Shown here piece by piece: positions 35,001-42,688 of a DNA stretch of 42,688 nt. The notes under the pieces are model-generated. The model did not search any database. It was not told the origin of the DNA and saw nothing but the letters and a program-made list of their open reading frames with translations. The stretch's first letter is position 1. The number at the start of each line of letters is the position of its first letter. A program made the translations under genes and the position numbers. The stretch is from an uncultured Gammaproteobacteria bacterium (lineage in GTDB: Bacteria > Pseudomonadota > Gammaproteobacteria > DRJJ01): NCBI GenBank assembly GCA_947258795.1, contig CAMYJU010000025.1, positions 1-42,688 on the forward strand. Reading direction: 5' to 3'.

Positions 35001-36167
35001 ATGAAAAATTGGCATTTAACACTTCTCAGCATTGTTTTTGCTCTAATCATCACGGAAGTCGCAGCACGTGTCTATATCATGATTACCTGGCCCGAAGAAA
35101 TAGTATACGCATATACTCATCACGAAGAAGAGAAAGGACGCTACGCAAGTCACCCCTACCTGCCATATATTCTAAGAGCCAATCATCAAACAGCAAATGG
35201 TAAATACACAAACAACAGCTATGGCTTTCGCGGCAGTGAATTTCAAATAAATAAGCCGGAAGACGTTTTTCGCATTATCGCCATTGGTGCCTCGACTACG
35301 TATGGGGTCGCAAATTCGGACACAAATACTTATCCTGCCCAGTTGGAAAAAATTATTAGTGAAAATGGCATTCTCAATGTTGAGGTCATAAACGCAGGGG
35401 TGACAGGATATAACACGACGGAAACCTTCATAAACTTCTACTTAAGGGTTTTAAACCTTGCACCTGACATGGTGATATTCTACCAGGCGAGAAATGATGT
35501 TTTCCCTCAGGCCTTTAACAATTTTACGCCTGACTTTCAGCATTATAGAGAACGGGATTACAGCTTCACTAATGCGAACTATATTCATAAATATCTATTC
35601 AGAGTCTCTTACCTATTTATGTGGTTAGCGACCCGGGGAGACGGTAATTTGGGCTGGTCGAAGACGGCGGAAAACCCCCACTATGGCTCAGTACGGTTTG
35701 AAAACAAACCAGCAAACAAGGAGGTTATCGAGAATTTAGCGAACGACCAAGGACTGGCTACGTATCAAAATAATGTGGAGTCGATCATTTTATTAGCAAA
35801 GGAACAAGGGAATATGGATGTTGTTTTATCAACATACGCTTTTCTAAAAGAGAAGTACAGCTCCGGTATAATTCCAAGGGACGAATCGATTCTCTCCGCT
35901 ATCGATAATCACATCAAGAAAGAAAACGAAATCGTCAGAAAGCTTGCCAACAAGCATGATCTCATATTGGTAGATATAGCCAACGAACTTTCCGGCAACC
36001 TGCGAGACTATTTAATTGACGACTGCCATTTTAACGACAAGGGGCAAGAAGCAAGAGCAAGACTTATTTTTGATAAGATCAAAGCATTCATGATATTGAT
36101 TTTTAAGTGTTATCAAGTTTTCTGCATAGCATGTAGATTGCGGTGTTATATGGGACACGAGCAATGA
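35001..36167 (+). CDS. Membrane-anchored SGNH hydrolase
   Basis: An SGNH/GDSL-type hydrolase of 388 residues, with an N-terminal membrane anchor (LTLLSIVFALIITEVAARVYI). Block I is GASTTYG with nucleophile Ser98, block II contains the N in NAGVTGYN, block III is ARND, and the catalytic Asp-His pair is in DDCHFNDKGQ near residue 340. Relatives with this long N-terminal arm are often encoded in polysaccharide or O-acyl modification loci, where they remove or transfer acyl groups at the membrane surface. The last 25 residues (AFMILIFKCYQVFCIACRLRC...) are hydrophobic and cysteine-rich and unlike the family, so the 3' end may be altered. GGAGGTAAGG precedes the ATG. It follows the PEP-binding gene. 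Confidence 0.85.
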   Translation: MKNWHLTLLSIVFALIITEVAARVYIMITWPEEIVYAYTHHEEEKGRYASHPYLPYILRANHQTANGKYTNNSYGFRGSEFQINKPEDVFRIIAIGASTTYGVANSDTNTYPAQLEKIISENGILNVEVINAGVTGYNTTETFINFYLRVLNLAPDMVIFYQARNDVFPQAFNNFTPDFQHYRERDYSFTNANYIHKYLFRVSYLFMWLATRGDGNLGWSKTAENPHYGSVRFENKPANKEVIENLANDQGLATYQNNVESIILLAKEQGNMDVVLSTYAFLKEKYSSGIIPRDESILSAIDNHIKKENEIVRKLANKHDLILVDIANELSGNLRDYLIDDCHFNDKGQEARARLIFDKIKAFMILIFKCYQVFCIACRLRCYMGHEQ

Positions 36168-36245
36168 TTATAAAAGGGGTTTTTCAAAATATTATAGTTG
36201 AATAGCTTTTAAATTAGCTTGATAATACTTCTTTAAGGAGGAGTT

Positions 36246-36800
36246 ATGTTGCATATTATACCAATATTTTGTGCCGCATTGTTACTTACAAGTTGCGCCA
36301 CATCTTCAACAAATACTCTTGATACACACCATAGCGACAAATCAAATTCTGTACTGGCCAAACAATATCTGAACTATTTCGACCAGCAAAGTTTACCCTA
36401 CATGAAACCGATAGGCTGCAGTGCAAAAGCCCCTTGCTCTCTTACTGCTGATTTTAATGATGATGGCATTGTCGATTATGTAGGGCTGTATGAGTATTCA
36501 GGTCCTACGGAACGGATTGGGGCCAACTATTTGGACCTCGTGATTCTCTATTCCACCAAGGACTCGGCTCAACCCACCCATCAGATTTTTCGATATGTGG
36601 GAGCTATCGACAAGAAGAACCAGGTTCTGGTCAAACTAGAGAGACAAGAGGCGGGGGAGATGCAGCTACCGCTGGGGACTATCACGTTGAAACGTCCAGC
36701 CATTAATGTGCGACGAGATGGCCAGGCGCCAGGCGCCTACTTTCCGACTTACTATTGGACCGGAACGCGGTTTGTATCAATCGACAAGTCGGACGATTAA
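36246..36800 (+). CDS. Lipoprotein of unknown function
   Basis: A 184-residue predicted lipoprotein (lipobox LLTSCA, modified Cys17). After a polar linker comes SLTADFNDDGIVDYVGLYEY, an FG-GAP/dockerin-like acidic loop (around residues 66-83) that may bind calcium. Two short beta-rich stretches and a terminal YYWTGTRFVSIDKSDD follow, the last resembling the TGxxF...D ends of bacterial VCBS-like proteins. I recognise no named family. The ribosome-binding stretch AAGGAGGAG lies only three bases before the ATG. GC rises in the second half. It stands between the AT-rich pair and the large convergent gene. Confidence 0.7.
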   Translation: MLHIIPIFCAALLLTSCATSSTNTLDTHHSDKSNSVLAKQYLNYFDQQSLPYMKPIGCSAKAPCSLTADFNDDGIVDYVGLYEYSGPTERIGANYLDLVILYSTKDSAQPTHQIFRYVGAIDKKNQVLVKLERQEAGEMQLPLGTITLKRPAINVRRDGQAPGAYFPTYYWTGTRFVSIDKSDD

Positions 36801-37192
36801 CCCATTCTGACCACGAAGAGAGGCCTACCACCTTCCTCTGCATCGCTTCTCCACCACGGTTGCGGAGGGTCATCGCTATGAGTAAATGCTCTCCCACCCA
36901 AACGGTTCAGCATGGTGGCCATGCTCAGTGCCACGGGCGCTGCTTCGAGTCAACTGATCAAAGCCTTCTGACTTGAGAGACTCAGCCAGCATATCTCACC
37001 ACCACCGGGATAGGCGATCTCCGATTACACAAGGACTTAGGACGAACTCGGGCCAAACGAGAGACTCCATCACCTTACTCATCAGCCTAAGGGTGTTTTC
37101 GGTATTCAACGGTCATTCTTCTGCTCAGCACTCACCAAGCTGCCACCTCTAGCGGGCACGAGACATTCTCGTGCCCGCATTGCAGGATGACC
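36801..37192. other. Intergenic region with a strong hairpin
   Basis: This 392-bp stretch between convergent genes has no open frame that I can relate to a family. Near its right end GCGGGCACGAGA (37152-37163) and TCTCGTGCCCGC (37167-37178) form a perfect 12-bp inverted repeat with a 3-base loop. The T-tract expected of a terminator is missing on both strands. It may still stop transcription of the large minus-strand gene, or be the end of a degraded mobile element. Confidence 0.5.
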
Positions 37193-40100
37193 TTAAAACG
37201 AGGCCAACACGCCTAGTTGAAATTGATCAAAATGCAGACTGTCTGAAGCCGTCACCGCCTTGTGGTAATTGTATGTGGCCTCAAAGGAATAACGGCCACT
37301 CAACGGAATATTCAGCCCGATTCCGACATTCAGTCCCCCTTCCACATCACCGGGATCGAAAGCATAGAGCCCGCCCCCGCCATTTACAAATACCCGCATC
37401 GGCGACGTGGGGTTGAACGTATACTTGAGATTCGCCCCCACCGTCAGAAGATTTATGTCCGAGTGCCCGTCGCTTCCGTCAAAATTCGAGAAGCCCAGCC
37501 TCAGATCCCAGGCGAGATTGCGGTTGAGAGGATACAGGAGGTCAAGGTTCACAGTGGGGCCAGCATCCGTTATATCATCCAAGTCACCAAACGGACGGAC
37601 GATCCCAGCATGTAGGCTCTTCAGGGGCTTCGACAGCTTACCATCCAACTTCTCATCTAAACCAAAGTCCGTGCTCGCTTCACCCACCGTGACCGTGACC
37701 TGTACATCTTGCTCGTCGGTGGACAGGGGAACGATCACGGTTTGTGTGTAGCTGCCGTCCAGGTTGTCGCGCAAAGGACCAGAGTCCCTCCCGCCCGTGA
37801 CTGCAACGGTAATGAGCCCGCTGTACCCCGGCCCTAAAAAGTTGCCGTGGGGGTCTTTAGGGGTGACCCGGACATCGAATCGTTTATCATCGTCGCTCGC
37901 TAAACGCACAACATTAATCTCAATGGTCTCCGGTGTGGGTTGGACCGATAAATAAGCCTGGATCTGGTGTTCCCGCCTAAAGTTATTGCCATTGTGGGTG
38001 GGACCCTTGGCCTGGAAGTAGAATGAGTAGGTCCCTTCCTTTCGCGTGTCCGAGAAGCGATTCGTGTAGATTCCATCAGCGCCCGTCGCATCGCCATGGC
38101 TGCCATCATCAAACAGCCGAAGTGTGCGAGGGCCCTTTTGACTGGGAAACGGCACCTTGGCAATGTCGGTCAGATACAATCCCTTGCGCACAACAGGCGC
38201 TAATGCTTCGGCGCCTTTCTGGGCCGGGATCTGCTTGAGTTGTTGCGGACTCACAGCATGAGTCGATAACCAATTCCCTCGCCCATCCTCGGGGGCCGTG
38301 ACGGTGACCGTCACATCAGTCAGGCCAAGGATCGGCCTCCGGCCTTCCCGTAATTCCGCCGTCAGGGTCACGGTATCACCCACGACGTGCCCTGCACGAT
38401 CCAATCCGGCATGCAATTTCAGTCCTGAATCCATTAGAACACTGTACATGAAGGGTTCGGTCTCTTTAGAGCGTTTACTGTGATTGATTATCTCCAGTCG
38501 CCACGGATCTGGGCCAATGCGGCCCGGTACCCTCAGCGCCTCTTTCTGCACCGCCATGATCTGATAAGAGGCGCCGTGGACAATCTTCACACCCGGATAA
38601 AATTCCGAGCCGGGTGGCGGAATCTGGTTGCCACTGGAGTCAAACACCCGAAAAGAGAGCAGCTGGTGCTGGGGTGTTGCCCAGCTCACATGAAAGGTCA
38701 CTTGCCGGTCATGCTCGGTGACCTGTACGGGAAAGGACTGAGCTTCCCCGGCTGCGATACGTCCGAAGGGATCCACCGCAGCCTGAAGGCCTAAAACATC
38801 GCCGATAATTTTATTATACACAGTCGCTAATGCGGTTGGTGGGCTCCATGCAGTCGCATTGCCAGCAGAAGCCGCGGAGGTGGTCGCATCAAAAAATTGG
38901 CTATCTAGCGCGAGACCGCTTGGACGGGTTTCGTTGGCCAGTTCTTTGAGAAGGGGAATGTCTACCTCGACGGTATTGCCAAAAGCCACGGAGAAGATGC
39001 GGGTGTTGGCGTCTAAGGAAGCAAGCAAATTGGTAATAGGGGAATCACCTACTGTAGCGCGACTAGGCACATTGTGGTACCCATCGCTGAGGAGCACCAC
39101 CGCCCGACAAGTCTGGGTGTTGAGCATATTCTCCGCCGTCTCCACTCCCGCCACCAAAGGGGTTCCCCCACCGGCTGTCAAATTGTCGATCTCGGCTTTG
39201 GCGGTCAAAATATTGGAAGCTGTATCCACCTCTAACCCAAAAACCTCACTGGCAGCCCCGCCGAACTTGGCAATCCCGATATTGACGATCCCGGGGTCTG
39301 GAGGAGCCAGTTGCATCAGGTCAAGAAATTGCTTTGACGCTTCCTGCGCGAAGCCCAGACGCTGCTGGTTAGGGGGAACACCGGGAGTGCCATCAATCGC
39401 CCAGCCCATGCTGCCGGAGACATCCTGCAACAGCACCACGCTCGGCCGTAAAATTGGGTCTAATTTATAATTTGTGATGGTTACATCTGAGGCAGTGCCA
39501 TCAACCATTGCACTTGGACTCGTACTCGTATTGGGAGTGCCCACGGTGCTCCCAATCGGGGAAAACGTGTCAATAGTTAGCGTATTGGCAACCGTATCAA
39601 ACCGCATGATCCGCATATTGCCAGAATTATTTTGCGGCGCGCCATAGTTTTGGTAGTTCGACATCAGGGCGTCCACGCGACCCATACATGAAGAACGGGC
39701 ACTATCAGCGATACCTGCGACACTTTCCCCGGGATTGATCCTCAACCATTTCTCCCCCCGGCAATGCCCACTCAGCATCATGAACAGGTTCGGGTTGTCG
39801 CGGAGTTCATTCCAGAGCTCTTGGCCAAAATTGCCGAAATTAGGATCCGCACTATTACATGTGGATCCTTGGGCAAGAATAAAATGAGCCGTAATGATAG
39901 CTCGACGGTCAGGATACTGTTTCAGTAACCCATCCGCCCAGTCACTTACTGTGTTAAGAGCATCTTGCGAGTAGACCAGATTGATGGAGATAAACTCTAT
40001 ACCTCCGGCCGACTGAAACAGCGTGTAATTATTCTCGTTTCCCCCTCCGGGTCGAACCCCGCCATGATAGGCTTCGGCTCCATATCCAGAAGGGCCTGCA

Positions 40101-40591
40101 CCAAATAATGGGCCCGTATTTTCTGGACCAGCACCATTATAGTCATCCGGATCCGCCAGATCCTGGCAAAATCCGTTTGGGGGATCACCTGCACCCACCT
40201 CATCAAAGTCATGGTTGCCAGGAACCACCCCGTGGGGAATTCCTGCCGCTCGTAGAATCTCCATAGCATCTGTCGCCCTTTGCCATTCCGTTGAACCAGC
40301 ACTGCCACCGGAGTCGCAGTAATTATTAGCGACTAAATCACCCAGGTGAGCGACATAAATAATCGGATGTGGATCGCCAGCAGTTCCACCATGGGTTCGG
40401 TTATCCCGAATCCAGGTTGTTTGCTGTGTAAACGTGTTAGGAACGTTAGTTGACGCTGAATAGTATTGTGTATCCGGCAGCACTGCGATCGAGAACTTCT
40501 CCGCTCCGGCAGGCACTGCCCATAGCAGAGCCCAAATCACAACCCCTCCTAGACACAACGTCAAGGTTGTGCCTGTGTTGCTGTGCACCAT
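37193..40591 (-). CDS. Secreted phosphoesterase-VWA-outer-membrane-barrel fusion
   Basis: A 1132-residue protein with a signal peptide (VVIWALLWAVPAGA). Residues 32-345 are a calcineurin-like phosphoesterase with all ligand blocks: Asp40 in LPDTQYY, Asp85 in HLGDLV, GNHDFD at 125-130, His236 in AHF and SGHCRG at 274-279. Residues 383-600 are a VWA domain with complete MIDAS: DVSGS (390-394), Thr477 in GGGTP and Asp503 in LLSDGYHN. Residues 640-970 are beta-sandwich modules, with an acidic FDDGSHGDATGADGIYTNRF (827-846) and DPHGN...DNLDGSYTQ. Residues 985-1132 are an amphipathic beta-barrel ending in Phe, as BAM substrates do. Start: AGGAGGA, six bases before the ATG. I infer the barrel anchors it and the rest faces outside or the periplasm. 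Confidence 0.82.
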   Translation of the reverse strand: MVHSNTGTTLTLCLGGVVIWALLWAVPAGAEKFSIAVLPDTQYYSASTNVPNTFTQQTTWIRDNRTHGGTAGDPHPIIYVAHLGDLVANNYCDSGGSAGSTEWQRATDAMEILRAAGIPHGVVPGNHDFDEVGAGDPPNGFCQDLADPDDYNGAGPENTGPLFGAGPSGYGAEAYHGGVRPGGGNENNYTLFQSAGGIEFISINLVYSQDALNTVSDWADGLLKQYPDRRAIITAHFILAQGSTCNSADPNFGNFGQELWNELRDNPNLFMMLSGHCRGEKWLRINPGESVAGIADSARSSCMGRVDALMSNYQNYGAPQNNSGNMRIMRFDTVANTLTIDTFSPIGSTVGTPNTSTSPSAMVDGTASDVTITNYKLDPILRPSVVLLQDVSGSMGWAIDGTPGVPPNQQRLGFAQEASKQFLDLMQLAPPDPGIVNIGIAKFGGAASEVFGLEVDTASNILTAKAEIDNLTAGGGTPLVAGVETAENMLNTQTCRAVVLLSDGYHNVPSRATVGDSPITNLLASLDANTRIFSVAFGNTVEVDIPLLKELANETRPSGLALDSQFFDATTSAASAGNATAWSPPTALATVYNKIIGDVLGLQAAVDPFGRIAAGEAQSFPVQVTEHDRQVTFHVSWATPQHQLLSFRVFDSSGNQIPPPGSEFYPGVKIVHGASYQIMAVQKEALRVPGRIGPDPWRLEIINHSKRSKETEPFMYSVLMDSGLKLHAGLDRAGHVVGDTVTLTAELREGRRPILGLTDVTVTVTAPEDGRGNWLSTHAVSPQQLKQIPAQKGAEALAPVVRKGLYLTDIAKVPFPSQKGPRTLRLFDDGSHGDATGADGIYTNRFSDTRKEGTYSFYFQAKGPTHNGNNFRREHQIQAYLSVQPTPETIEINVVRLASDDDKRFDVRVTPKDPHGNFLGPGYSGLITVAVTGGRDSGPLRDNLDGSYTQTVIVPLSTDEQDVQVTVTVGEASTDFGLDEKLDGKLSKPLKSLHAGIVRPFGDLDDITDAGPTVNLDLLYPLNRNLAWDLRLGFSNFDGSDGHSDINLLTVGANLKYTFNPTSPMRVFVNGGGGLYAFDPGDVEGGLNVGIGLNIPLSGRYSFEATYNYHKAVTASDSLHFDQFQLGVLASF

Positions 40592-41082
40592 GCGTCGTCC
40601 TCCTGAGCGTTGTTTCGCTATGTATAGATTTTTTGTCTATAACTTCTTCCGAATCCTTCGAAGATAAGTTAAACACAAGAATGCGCATAAATACAGAAAT
40701 GGATTCCTCTATCAATGACACCGCTGCGCTCAACAGCGCCAACGCCGTGAGCGCGGAATTTTAGCAATCAATTCGTATACTCTATCGATGCATAAAACTT
40801 ACTTAACCAGCCCTAGAAATTTCGTCTAAATAGTTCAACAATTCATCTTGAATATCTTAGTTAGCACTCATCGATAGTGTCAACCTCCTCAGAGGTCTAA
40901 TCAACCTGCCTGCACGTTGAATAATGCGAAATCTAACAATTTCTAATTGTTCAAATTGTCCCAATACTGGGCGTTTTTTTGAGTAGTTCTTGTGGTGCTA
41001 GATGCGATCATCTGTAGTTCACGCAACAAGTTGTGAGCGAATGTAGTGCAAATAAAATAGGCTTGGTTGCTTCGCCAGGTAT
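40592..41082. other. Intergenic region upstream of the fusion gene
   Basis: This stretch holds the ribosome-binding site and presumably the promoter of the large minus-strand gene. I found no convincing gene. Short open frames here either overlap the signal-peptide region of the large gene or lack any start signal. From about 40775 the DNA is AT-rich. The fragment of a second phosphoesterase begins at its right end. Confidence 0.5.
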
Positions 41083-41341
41083 TGCCGCGGTGAAAATGGA
41101 TTACGCGCACCAGTAGTGATGCACAACGTGCTTGCATGGGTGACGTAAATTTGATGTTATCAAATTATCAAAACTACAGTAATACGGGATCTAATAATGA
41201 TTCGGGTTACTTGAGAGTCATAACTATCGATACCAGTTCAACTAGCAAAAATGTAGCCGTTGAAACTTATTCTCCATGGATTGATAGCCCCGATCCACAT
41301 CTTGGCTCCTTAATACTACTTTTGATTCCGCTGGTTTTTAG
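41083..41341 (+). pseudogene. Remnant of a second phosphoesterase
   Basis: The translation SDAQRACMGDVNLMLSNYQNY, then GYLRVITIDTSS and ETYSPWIDS, matches residues 297-345 of the fusion protein on the other strand (ADSARSSCMGRVDALMSNYQNY ... MRIMRFD ... DTFSP). Just upstream, CRGENGLR in another frame corresponds to CRGEKWLR, so one A appears lost near 41095. At the end NTTFDSAGF followed by TAG is read in yet another frame. Nothing remains of the N-terminal domain. It is the decayed C-terminal part of a related phosphoesterase gene. Confidence 0.72.
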
Positions 41342-41406
41342 GAGGGATTACCCATCTCTAGGCCGACTTTTGGCGTTACATGGTCGAAGTCGAGATCTCC
41401 AGCTAG

Positions 41407-42279
41407 TCAGGATCCGAAAAATTTCTCTTCGAGCTTCAGCCGCAGCAGGCGCGCATCAAAGAAGGGAAGCTGGAGCTCGAGAGCGACGGCTTCCCCCTGG
41501 CCCTCGAAGGACCAGCTTCCTGCGGGTGCCCGCACCCAGCTGGGTGCTGCAACCGTGTAGCTCCGCTCCCCGACGGTCAGGCTTCCTGATCCCGCCAACA
41601 AAAGCATCCAGGTCTCCCCGTCGTGCTCGTTCGAATCGAGACGACCTGTGCCGCGCCGTAAGTCAGTGGGAATGCCGGGGAAAACCTCGATGGCACCACT
41701 CCACGGTGACCCACCCCGTCTCGCCCACTCGGGCAATGGGTCGGAGCGCGGCGGACCGGAGTCGGCCCACGGGATCACCAGGAAGTCGTCTTCGGTGATC
41801 GTCATATTTTCGCGCATGTTCCCCCTGAAGGGGGGCGATTGGAGCACGAAACACCAAGCCGACTCGTCCCCGACGTTCGTGTACTCGTGCACCTGGCCCG
41901 GAGGCGAGTACACAAGGTTTCCTGAATCGAGGATCTCCTCGCGGATGAGGGGCTCGCTCTCACCGGGCAGCTTGCGAAGGCCACGAACGCGGACCTTCCC
42001 GCGCAGCACGGCGACGAGCTCGGGCCGGACTGGATGTTGGTGATACTTCACCACCTGCTCAGGACGGATGTGGTGAATCCAGGCCTTCAACATGCCGTTT
42101 CTCTCCGATAGCTGCTTCCAACCGCCGTCGATTACCTCGATCGGAATCACTTCGGGCTCGAGTGAGCGACCGACCGGAAGCCAACCGAGGCGGGCGAGGC
42201 CTGCCACGAACAGGCCAACTCCTAGCATAAGCAGGATCACGACCGCTACCATCCAGGTCCTGGCACTCGAGTTCGTCAT
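41407..42279 (-). CDS. Membrane-anchored double-cupin protein
   Basis: A 290-residue protein with one N-terminal membrane helix (MVAVVILLMLGVGLFVAGLA) and two cupin-like halves. The first has the metal-type pattern KYHQHPVRPELVAVLRGKVRV followed by SPPGQVHEYTN. The second (DGETWMLLLAGSGSLTVGERSYTV, then PSWVRAPAGSWSFEG) lacks the histidines and is probably structural. Function is unknown, and cupins of this kind may be enzymes, binders or isomerases. GGAG five bases before the ATG at 42279 supports this start over 42327. A sampled line is 70% GC, well above both the AT-rich flanks and the core genome, which suggests a different donor. Confidence 0.78.
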   Translation of the reverse strand: MTNSSARTWMVAVVILLMLGVGLFVAGLARLGWLPVGRSLEPEVIPIEVIDGGWKQLSERNGMLKAWIHHIRPEQVVKYHQHPVRPELVAVLRGKVRVRGLRKLPGESEPLIREEILDSGNLVYSPPGQVHEYTNVGDESAWCFVLQSPPFRGNMRENMTITEDDFLVIPWADSGPPRSDPLPEWARRGGSPWSGAIEVFPGIPTDLRRGTGRLDSNEHDGETWMLLLAGSGSLTVGERSYTVAAPSWVRAPAGSWSFEGQGEAVALELQLPFFDARLLRLKLEEKFFGS

Positions 42280-42688
42280 CAATTCTCCGGGTGGTATTTG
42301 CTCCACTCGTTTTTTGACTGGAAACATCCGGACTCACCTGATAATTAGCTTCATAACAAGATTGTAAAATATAAAGTTAATCCAAGCTAGTAGAGGTCAA
42401 TATCAGATTATCTATACTTTTATCTGAGTTTTCATGAGGCGGTTACTAATGCAAGACGAAATTAATAAGACTCAATTATAAAGCGGTGTTTATGCACTAC
42501 CTGGATTTAGTTACAATCATATATCATTGATTCATATGTTTAATGCGAGATGTTGAAAGGGAATTATTTCGACGCCACTTCCAGTATATAAAAGAAAATA
42601 TGAATTTGGCGCGCTTAAATAGTCAGTGTTTGTTTGAACACTAAGTTTTTTTCCATTTTTTGATTTAGTCACTTCAAAATATCCATTT
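42280..42688. other. AT-rich non-coding end of window
   Basis: About 400 bases, strongly AT-rich after 42340, with no open frame I would call a gene and no recognisable RNA or repeat. It may contain the promoter of the cupin gene and the 5' flank of the next gene outside the window. Confidence 0.5.

Noticed and set aside
36755-36976. Short plus-strand frames between the lipoprotein and the fusion gene
   Set aside because: They overlap the lipoprotein end, lack start signals and match nothing I recognise.
36801-37192. Degraded insertion sequence
   Set aside because: A strong inverted repeat is present, but I could not read transposase motifs in any frame or find a matching second end.
38859-39470. 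A 203-codon plus-strand frame inside the fusion gene
   Set aside because: It lies opposite the VWA domain, which has intact MIDAS residues; the plus frame has no recognisable fold.
41136-41798. A 220-codon plus-strand frame taken as one gene
   Set aside because: Only its first 60 codons resemble a protein (the phosphoesterase remnant); the rest is the complement of the cupin gene.

Overview
The window looks like chromosome of a sulfur-oxidising gammaproteobacterium with roughly 50-58% GC. The evidence is Sox carrier genes (soxYZ), a UbiB-type ubiquinone factor, and gene orders typical of Gammaproteobacteria: gpmI-envC-ctpA-yibQ, yibN-secB-gpsA and glnA-ntrB-ntrC. I found no tRNA, rRNA, CRISPR array or intact insertion sequence.

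Layout. 1-1240: the end of one soxZ, a terminator, then a second soxY-soxZ pair with its own terminator. 1.3-6.0 kb: a metallophosphoesterase, a minus-strand operon (SGNH esterase, unknown polytopic membrane protein, CDP-archaeol synthase-like protein), a secreted Cache-like protein and a TerB-like protein. 6.2-13.7 kb: ubiB, then yajL, yibQ, ctpA, envC and gpmI on the minus strand. 14.0-19.0 kb: a two-cysteine ArsR regulator resembling persulfide sensors, a membrane-anchored rhodanese, secB, gpsA, a PP-loop sulfur-transfer enzyme, TusA and a cation-diffusion facilitator. 19.0-24.1 kb: a nitrogen-control block with glnA behind a sigma-54 promoter and NtrC box, a DUF4124 protein, and ntrBC with an NtrC box lying over the -10 element. 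24.1-31.7 kb: two c-di-GMP signalling proteins, one a 1420-residue CheB-CheR-PAS-GGDEF-EAL fusion, flanking a class 1B dihydroorotate dehydrogenase. 31.8-33.6 kb: VOC protein, DUF2461 protein and a frameshifted WYL regulator.

From about 33.6 kb the character changes to an accessory region of mixed composition. An AT-rich pair encodes a stand-alone PEP/pyruvate-binding (ATP-grasp) domain and an SGNH hydrolase. These are followed by a lipoprotein, a very large secreted protein joining a calcineurin-like phosphoesterase, a von Willebrand A domain and a C-terminal outer-membrane beta-barrel, a decayed fragment of a related phosphoesterase on the opposite strand, and a GC-rich membrane-anchored cupin protein.

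How it fits together. Sulfur runs through the first half: the Sox carrier proteins, a probable persulfide-sensing repressor, a rhodanese, and TusA with a PP-loop enzyme. Nitrogen control is a textbook NtrBC circuit whose cis elements can be read directly. The most novel material is the phosphoesterase-VWA-barrel protein with its broken relative, and the PEP-binding/SGNH pair. Their functions are not established here.
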